Assembly (NCBI GenBank): GCA_964586835.1
Contig: CAZPIC010000053.1
Span: forward strand, 1-11,673
Length of the DNA: 11,673 nucleotides
Source of the DNA: CAZLYF01 sp964586835
GTDB taxonomy: Bacteria; Bacillota; Clostridia; Christensenellales; Aristaeellaceae
Direction: 5' to 3'
The notes beneath the pieces are model-generated. The model was not told the DNA's origin, searched no databases, and worked only from the letters and a program-made list of their open reading frames with translations. The translations under genes and the position numbers were made by a program. Positions 7,391 to 11,673 of the stretch are shown here, in pieces. Every line of letters begins with the position of its first letter. Position 1 is the stretch's first letter.

Positions 7391-8040
7391 ATCCTTTCCT
7401 CGCCTTCCGTACCCCTGCTCTCGCCGCGCAGGTTGCGGTAGATGGGTGCGAGCAACGCAAAGTCATCCAACACCCTGTCGACGATATCGTTTTTAAATAG
7501 GTTGTCTTGATCCGTCTCCGTGCGTTGGAGGTAAAGCTCCCTGCGCGGGTACCAGGGGATCAGGCGTGGGTCAAGCGTTGAAGGCAGCGGGAGCCTCTTG
7601 TACAGCGTCCCCTCAAGAGAAATCTCGCGTGCTTCAAGCGCTGGAAGGTGACGCAGAAGCTCATCAGGCTGTGCCAGCATCGCTGCACGAAAACGATCGA
7701 GCAGTTCCTTGTTTTCTCCCCATAGGCCGAGCCCCCAGCTGGCTTGTTCAATCCGTATCTCAAACCAGAAAAACAGGCTGCCTTCACGCGGTTCACCCAC
7801 CCGCCTGAATGCGACCCAGTGATGATCGCGGTAGGGGGCTTTGTCCTTGGTAAAACGCGTATCCCGATAGATCCGGGAAAGGCATTTCCCAGGCCTCGTT
7901 TCTATCTGTGGATCAATATCAAGCATGCCGGGCGCCATAGCCTGAATAAAGGCGTAAAAGGGCTCTCGAACCTGCCGCAGATACGCATCTCTGCGGGCTT
8001 CCATGAAAGAGCGGTTGTTGTTGAAGCGCAGTTCAAGCAT
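7387..8040 (-). CDS. DUF2461 family protein
   Basis: The 217-residue form starting at ATG 8040 resembles the DUF2461 family (TIGR02453), whose function is unknown. The signs are RFNNNRSFMEARRDAY near the start (family: NNxxWFxxHxxxY), followed by ETRPGKCLSRIYRDTR and FTKDKAPY at about 46-70 and LYLQRTE near 170. No membrane segment or signal peptide is visible. The start is uncertain: ATG 8040 has no good Shine-Dalgarno, while the 12 in-frame codons before it encode IFAGFSKSLFSF, like the FxGFSxExxxFL opening I recall for the family. That extension would begin with ATT at 8076, 8 nt after the strong GAGGGGGGG. The stop overlaps the next gene's ATG (ATGA), so the two are translationally coupled. 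It is the first gene of the operon with the mutase-like gene and tkt. Confidence 0.8.
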   Translation of the reverse strand: MLELRFNNNRSFMEARRDAYLRQVREPFYAFIQAMAPGMLDIDPQIETRPGKCLSRIYRDTRFTKDKAPYRDHHWVAFRRVGEPREGSLFFWFEIRIEQASWGLGLWGENKELLDRFRAAMLAQPDELLRHLPALEAREISLEGTLYKRLPLPSTLDPRLIPWYPRRELYLQRTETDQDNLFKNDIVDRVLDDFALLAPIYRNLRGESRGTEGEERI

Positions 8041-8089
8041 GAAAGAAAAGAGACTCTTGCTGAAGCCGGCAAAAATGACCGCATCCCCC

Positions 8090-8121
8090 CCTCAACACCT
8101 TTGATTATAGCGGTGTTGAGG
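8090..8121. repeat. 10-bp inverted repeat bracketing a -10 box
   Basis: CCTCAACACC (8090-8099) and GGTGTTGAGG (8112-8121) are perfect inverted arms with a 12-bp centre. On the minus strand that centre contains TATAAT. No T-run follows on either strand, so a terminator is unlikely. The position suggests an operator whose two half-sites flank the -10 element, or melting control of the promoter. The regulator is unknown. Confidence 0.6.
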
Positions 8122-8132
8122 CCCGGATTCAA
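8104..8132 (-). promoter_or_regulatory. Promoter of the DUF2461 / mutase-like / tkt operon
   Basis: On the minus strand TTGAAT (8132-8127) and a perfect TATAAT (8109-8104) are 17 bp apart. The start of transcription would fall near 8097, inside the downstream arm of the inverted repeat, just before the G-rich ribosome binding site GAGGGGGGG. The upstream PBP stop at 8147 is 15 bp from the -35 box. Confidence 0.65.
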
Positions 8133-8146
8133 GCCATCCCCCGACT

Positions 8147-9556
8147 TCAGTTGTTGCCACTGGCCAGATATCGGAGAATGCTGCCGGCGACAGGGGCGGC
8201 TACGCTTCCCCCGCTTCCCGCGTCTTCCACCGCAACGCAAATGGCAACCGGCAGCCGGGGATCGTCACAAAAGCCAATGAACCAGGCATTGGTTTCGCTC
8301 TGTCCATCTACCTGGGCAGAACCCGTCTTTCCACAGACAGCAAGTCCCGGCACAGAGGCAGCTGAAGCTGTGCCGCTGGTGACAGCATTGCGCATATAGT
8401 CTCCGATGAGGCGGGCTTGGTCCTGCGGCAAGGCCCTGCGATAGACCTTTGATGTGTATACGGCCTTCTTTTCGCCAGTGACAGATACCGCCTGAAGCAG
8501 CAGGCGCGGTTCCATCATGATTCCGTCGTTGGCAATGGATGCCGCGACCATGCACATGTGCAGCGGTGTCACCCCAAGGGCGCTTTGCCCCACCCCCGTC
8601 CAGGCGACCTCCTTCTCCGACCGGTTTCCTGTAGGATAGGATGAGTTTTCTACGACGATATCTCTGAAAAGGAAGTAGTCTCCAACGCCAAAGCTTCTGG
8701 CAGTATTGCGCAATCTGTCATCACCCAGCTCAAGCGCGATCTGAGCAAAGGCTACGTTACAGCTGAGGGCAAGGGCTTCCTTAGGGCTGATGGAGCCATG
8801 GATCGCGTTGCCAGCATCCGTCACATCCGCATCGGAACCGGCGACAGAAAGCCTTCCGCTGCAATCATACCGCTTTTCACTCAGACCCGTGATGTTTTCC
8901 AGGGCTGAGGCAAGGGTGACCACCTTAAATGTGGATCCCGGAGCGCTCACCCACTGCGTTGACCGGTTCCAGAATGGCTTCTGGGGATGTGCTTCGTCCG
9001 AAGGGCTGATGTTTTCTGGGTCAAAGACCGGGAAGCTTTGAAGAGACAGCACTTCACCGGTAAGATAATTCATCACCACCACAGCGCCACTTTTTCCCCT
9101 GGGAAACAGTTCGGAAACCTTCTTTGAAAGTGCGGCGTTGATGGTGAGTGTGATGTCGTTTCCTTGCCGCTTCTCTCCTCGGGTAACCCTGGAGAGTTTT
9201 TCCAGCCAGGTTTCGTTAAACGCGTAAAGATAAGAGGACAGGAAGTTCTCAGCGCTGTTGGCGACCTTGTTCGCCCCATCTCCTACCACATGCACCACCG
9301 ATGTTCGGACAAGCCGGTCCGGATGATACACGCGTTTTCCCTCCGGGACGGTTTCTGCGAGAATCGCGCCATTGCGGTCAATAATTCGGCCGGCAATCAC
9401 GGTCGAACGGACGCCGCGGGCATAGGTGTTGGCGCTTGAGGAAAACCAGCGGTTCCCTAGGGTCAGCACGCTGTACGCACCAAAGACGATCAGGGAAACC
9501 AGTAGGGCGGAGAGCAGTGCCGCGAAGAGCCGTATGTTTTTTTTAATCAGACGCAT
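8147..9556 (-). CDS. Class B penicillin-binding protein (transpeptidase)
   Basis: The 469-residue protein is a peptidoglycan DD-transpeptidase of the PbpA/PBP2-like class. An N-terminal membrane anchor lies at about 8-32 with lysines before it. The short dimerisation domain carries RIIDRNGAILAE (57-68). The transpeptidase domain (about 155-465) has all three active-site motifs: S208-T-F-K211 in APGSTFK, S265-C-N267, and K410-T-G412. It is shorter than most class B enzymes because the N-terminal region is small, as in PbpA-type proteins paired with RodA/FtsW. ATG at 9556 gives the usual short cytoplasmic basic start (MRLIKKN) and has GGGGA 8 nt upstream; a TTG at 9580 is an alternative. It overlaps the SEDS gene end by 14 nt, so the glycosyltransferase and transpeptidase are made together and likely form one complex. 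Last gene of the FHA-SEDS-PBP operon. Confidence 0.95.
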   Translation of the reverse strand: MRLIKKNIRLFAALLSALLVSLIVFGAYSVLTLGNRWFSSSANTYARGVRSTVIAGRIIDRNGAILAETVPEGKRVYHPDRLVRTSVVHVVGDGANKVANSAENFLSSYLYAFNETWLEKLSRVTRGEKRQGNDITLTINAALSKKVSELFPRGKSGAVVVMNYLTGEVLSLQSFPVFDPENISPSDEAHPQKPFWNRSTQWVSAPGSTFKVVTLASALENITGLSEKRYDCSGRLSVAGSDADVTDAGNAIHGSISPKEALALSCNVAFAQIALELGDDRLRNTARSFGVGDYFLFRDIVVENSSYPTGNRSEKEVAWTGVGQSALGVTPLHMCMVAASIANDGIMMEPRLLLQAVSVTGEKKAVYTSKVYRRALPQDQARLIGDYMRNAVTSGTASAASVPGLAVCGKTGSAQVDGQSETNAWFIGFCDDPRLPVAICVAVEDAGSGGSVAAPVAGSILRYLASGNN

Positions 9557-10799
9557 AAGCTGTATCCCCAAGGGAGGCAAGCCTTTCGTCCTTGCGGAGG
9601 CTGTCGCTGTTGGCAGCGGAAACCCCCAGAAGAAGTCCGATCAGGCCCATGCTTGATACGAGAGAAGTTCCCCCATAGCTAACAAAGGGGAGCGTGACAC
9701 CAGTCAGGGGGATCATTTTGATGTTGCCCGCAACAATCACAAAGGCCTGCAGCGCGATAAAGGAAGAACAGCCCAGCGCAACAAGGGCGTCAAAGCGCTT
9801 TCTCGCCCTCATGGCGATGCCGATGCCTTTCAGAAGAATCATCAGGTAGATGAGGATGACGCAGATCCCGAAAATAGCGCCGAATTCGTTGACAAGCACA
9901 GGAAAAATGAAGTCGGTTGCATATTCGGGGATGTTATATGCGTCTCCCGCACCGAGCCCTGCCCCCCACAGCCCCCCGTTCACAATCGCAATGAGCGATT
10001 GGACGATCTGATATCCTTCCCCGCTGTAGTCTGCCCAGGGATCGATCCAGATTCTCACGCGCTTTCTGACATGACCGAAGAGCCTGTATCCTAAAACTGC
10101 TCCAGCAGAAGCGCCCGCCACCCCTCCCGCCAGCAGCGTGAAACGGCCGGTCGCCGAAAACACCAGCGTAAGCGAAATCATGTAATATAAAAGTGCGGTT
10201 CCCAGATCTTTCTGCAAAAAGAGAAGGCCGAGGCAAACTGCAGCGTATGCATAGGTTGCCACCATTTTTCGCCTTGACAGAAGCTTCGACAGGGCCAAAA
10301 CCAGCACGATCTTTACAGCCTCGCTTGGCTGGAAGCTAAGCCCAGCCACGGAGATCCACGCGAGGGCGCCATTTTTTTCCGTTCCGAGCACCAGAGGTGA
10401 GGTCATCAAGACGATGGATAGGATTGAAGCCAGTAGGACCAGGGGACCTCTTCCTGATCGAAAGCGAAAGAAGAGGAAACAAATAACCATCGAAAAGAGG
10501 CCGAGAAGACAGTTGAGCGCCTGTGCCAGCCCTTTCCCCGCGTCCATCCTGGTGAGCACCAGGATGCCCAGTGCACACAGGAACACAACCAATGACAGCA
10601 GAAGGCTGTCAATTTCAACGAATTTTCTTGTGACAAAAACCACCGCTGCAGTCAGACAGAAAAGGGCAAGCATGACAAGCAGCACGCGTGGCTCAGGGCT
10701 TTTAAGCGAGAGCAGGATGGCGCCTGTTAGCTGAAACAAGGCGATCAGGGTCAAAATCCTTTCCCCCGCCTTCCTTTCTCCCTTATTCATAACCCTCAT
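9543..10799 (-). CDS. FtsW/RodA/SpoVE family SEDS glycosyltransferase
   Basis: This 418-residue integral membrane protein has about ten hydrophobic segments and the SEDS motifs: FQPSE (156-160), QKDLGT (196-201), YQIVQSLIAIVNGG (263-276), IPEYATDFIF (290-299) with D296 at the catalytic Asp position, and MIPLTGVTLPF followed by VSYGGTS (362-379). SEDS proteins polymerise lipid II into glycan strands at the outer membrane face and work with a class B PBP, which is encoded just downstream. Whether it serves division (FtsW), elongation (RodA) or sporulation (SpoVE) cannot be decided here; the FHA-SEDS-PBP order recalls actinobacterial fhaB-rodA-pbpA. ATG at 10799 is chosen (ATG 10790 is also possible). 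It overlaps the FHA gene by 17 nt, indicating translational coupling. The open frame extending to 11075 is only overlap with the FHA gene. Confidence 0.93.
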   Translation of the reverse strand: MRVMNKGERKAGERILTLIALFQLTGAILLSLKSPEPRVLLVMLALFCLTAAVVFVTRKFVEIDSLLLSLVVFLCALGILVLTRMDAGKGLAQALNCLLGLFSMVICFLFFRFRSGRGPLVLLASILSIVLMTSPLVLGTEKNGALAWISVAGLSFQPSEAVKIVLVLALSKLLSRRKMVATYAYAAVCLGLLFLQKDLGTALLYYMISLTLVFSATGRFTLLAGGVAGASAGAVLGYRLFGHVRKRVRIWIDPWADYSGEGYQIVQSLIAIVNGGLWGAGLGAGDAYNIPEYATDFIFPVLVNEFGAIFGICVILIYLMILLKGIGIAMRARKRFDALVALGCSSFIALQAFVIVAGNIKMIPLTGVTLPFVSYGGTSLVSSMGLIGLLLGVSAANSDSLRKDERLASLGDTAYASD

Positions 10800-11499
10800 C
10801 GTTTGCCCCATCCAAAGTGTCTTGATCCTGCCCGCTGTTGTCCACGAATTGGAGTTCTTTCCTGTCCGTGATGCTCCATTGCAAAACAGCTTCCGGCGCA
10901 TCAGCCCAATAAGCCGCTTCAGCATCATCCGGCACTTGCCACGTATCAGGAGGCGTTTGGGGAACCTCTGGCGGCAGGGCCTGATACGAGAAATCCCCCC
11001 AGGGATCTGCGCCGGACAGGGCCGTGCCATCAGAAGCCTGTAGGAAAGCTTGGGTGGGACCATCCATTCCAGCAAAAAACCTTACGAGGTAGACACGCCT
11101 GCCGGCGGTAATCCGGGAATGGTGTGAGGCTATCCCCCTGCGAACAATTCTTCGCCCGTCGATGCGGACGACAGTCTTCCTGTGACAGGGGGTTAAAAGG
11201 ATGCCCTTCCCGGTCCTGTAGCTGAATTCCAGGTGCCTCTTCTGTAAGTCTCGAATGCGGATATCGCAGTAACGGCCCGACCCCATGACCCCTTCTTCCG
11301 ACAGCGGATAGGCTTCGCCTGTGCCAAGATCGACGATCTCACCAATGAAGCCGGCATCGGGAAGGCTTCGGACCGTGTCGCGATAGTCCTTTCGCTCACG
11401 CAGAAGATGGCGCCATCCACTCAGCACGATCATCACGCCCAGCGCAACGAACCAGTAACGCAGGCCCAGGGCAATCAACTCGTAGGTATCCGGTAACAA
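10783..11499 (-). CDS. Membrane-anchored FHA-domain protein
   Basis: The 238-residue protein has one membrane helix at about 11-29, a basic stretch, then an FHA domain at about 55-142 and an acidic, Pro- and Trp-containing C-terminal tail with no recognised domain. FHA domains bind phosphothreonine peptides. Seen here are GSGRYCDI with the binding Arg R76, KRHLEF with H89, and RIDGRRI in place of the vNGxxi turn. The usual Ser of SxxH is Q86 and the usual Asn of NG is D114, so phosphopeptide binding may be changed. The start is TTG at 11499, fixed by GGAGG 6 nt upstream. It is the first gene of the operon with the SEDS polymerase and PBP, behind a good promoter, and probably recruits or regulates them in response to Ser/Thr kinase signalling. 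No kinase gene is in the window. Confidence 0.88.
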   Translation of the reverse strand: MLPDTYELIALGLRYWFVALGVMIVLSGWRHLLRERKDYRDTVRSLPDAGFIGEIVDLGTGEAYPLSEEGVMGSGRYCDIRIRDLQKRHLEFSYRTGKGILLTPCHRKTVVRIDGRRIVRRGIASHHSRITAGRRVYLVRFFAGMDGPTQAFLQASDGTALSGADPWGDFSYQALPPEVPQTPPDTWQVPDDAEAAYWADAPEAVLQWSITDRKELQFVDNSGQDQDTLDGANDEGYE

Positions 11500-11505
11500 G
11501 ACTGG

Positions 11506-11510
11506 CCTCC
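11506..11510 (-). promoter_or_regulatory. Ribosome binding site that fixes a TTG start
   Basis: GGAGG on the minus strand lies 6 nt before TTG (11499-11497) of the FHA gene. No ATG or GTG start upstream of the membrane helix competes, so the TTG start is well supported. Confidence 0.85.
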
Positions 11511-11528
11511 GATACGTTTTCCAGCTGC

Positions 11529-11557
11529 ATTATACGGCGTGACCTGGGCTTTCGCAA
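11529..11557 (-). promoter_or_regulatory. Promoter of the FHA-SEDS-PBP operon
   Basis: On the minus strand TTGCGA (11557-11552, four of six) and a perfect TATAAT (11534-11529) are 17 bp apart. The start would be near 11522, giving a leader of about 23 nt with the GGAGG site. The -35 box touches the T-run of the tRNA-Cys terminator, so the two units are packed end to end. Confidence 0.7.
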
Positions 11558-11589
11558 ACAAAAATGCTACCTGCTTTCGCAAATAGCAT
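11556..11589 (-). terminator. Intrinsic terminator of tRNA-Cys
   Basis: On the minus strand ATGCTATTTGC pairs with GCAGGTAGCAT over 11 bp (two G-U pairs) around a GAAA tetraloop, followed by TTTTGTTT. This is a well-formed Rho-independent terminator 10 nt after the tRNA 3' end. Confidence 0.8.
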
Positions 11590-11598
11590 GCTGGCTGG

Positions 11599-11673
11599 TG
11601 GAGGCGCCATCCAGATTTGAACTGGAGAATAAAGGTTTTGCAGACCTTCGCCTTACCACTTGGCTATGGCGCC
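11599..11673 (-). tRNA. tRNA-Cys (anticodon GCA)
   Basis: Read on the minus strand, the gene folds as a full cloverleaf of 75 nt including an encoded CCA. The acceptor is GGCGCCA with TGGCGCC. The D-arm is GCC/GGC with an AAGTGGTAA loop. The anticodon stem AAGGT/ACCTT carries loop CTGCAAA (anticodon GCA). The variable loop is TATTC. The T-arm TCCAG/CTGGA carries loop TTCAAAT. The discriminator is U73, as needed for cysteinyl-tRNA synthetase. The 5' base is the last base of the window, so the promoter lies outside. Confidence 0.96.

Noticed and set aside
10800..11075. A 92-codon extension of the SEDS gene
   Set aside because: It lies wholly inside the FHA gene in another frame, is not hydrophobic and has no SEDS similarity.
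11548..11583. A repeated GCTTTCGCAAA (11548-11558 and 11573-11583) as an operator or LexA site
   Set aside because: The second copy is part of the terminator stem and the first is the promoter -35 region. A GCAAAC half-site is present, but without a GTTTGC partner at 4-bp spacing.

Overview
The window reads as a chromosomal core region of a fermentative, Gram-positive-type bacterium, most likely a moderately GC-rich member of the Clostridia. The evidence is the EF-Tu tail, acetate kinase, a LexA with a GCAAAC-N4-GTTTGC operator instead of the E. coli CTGT-N8-ACAG type, strong Shine-Dalgarno sequences, and an FHA / FtsW-RodA-SpoVE / class B PBP cluster. I see no phage, IS, CRISPR or plasmid gene.

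Left part, plus strand: the 3' end of tuf (1-74) with its terminator; a promoter; ackA (176-1378) fused head to tail (TGA-ATG) with rnhA (1379-1867); a 34-bp near-perfect palindrome (1881-1914); a XerS-like tyrosine recombinase (1942-3093); and lexA (3160-3795) behind its own promoter, which carries an SOS box. A 15-bp perfect hairpin (3813-3849) separates these genes from the convergent right part.

Right part, minus strand, read from the right edge: tRNA-Cys(GCA) with encoded CCA and an intrinsic terminator; a promoter; a membrane-anchored FHA protein that starts at TTG; an FtsW/RodA-family SEDS polymerase; and a class B penicillin-binding protein. These three genes overlap and form a cell-wall synthesis operon. 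A second promoter, with its -10 box inside a 10-bp inverted repeat, then drives a DUF2461 protein, a phosphohexomutase-fold protein with degraded active-site motifs, and transketolase.

The most interesting points are: (1) the 34-bp palindrome 27 nt upstream of the single-recombinase-type Xer gene, a candidate dif site, in a region where gene orientation converges as at a replication terminus; (2) the phosphohexomutase relative whose catalytic, metal, sugar and phosphate loops are all altered, suggesting a pseudoenzyme kept in an operon with transketolase; (3) the inverted repeat that brackets a -10 box; and (4) a probable ATT start, or a frameshift, at the 5' end of the DUF2461 gene.
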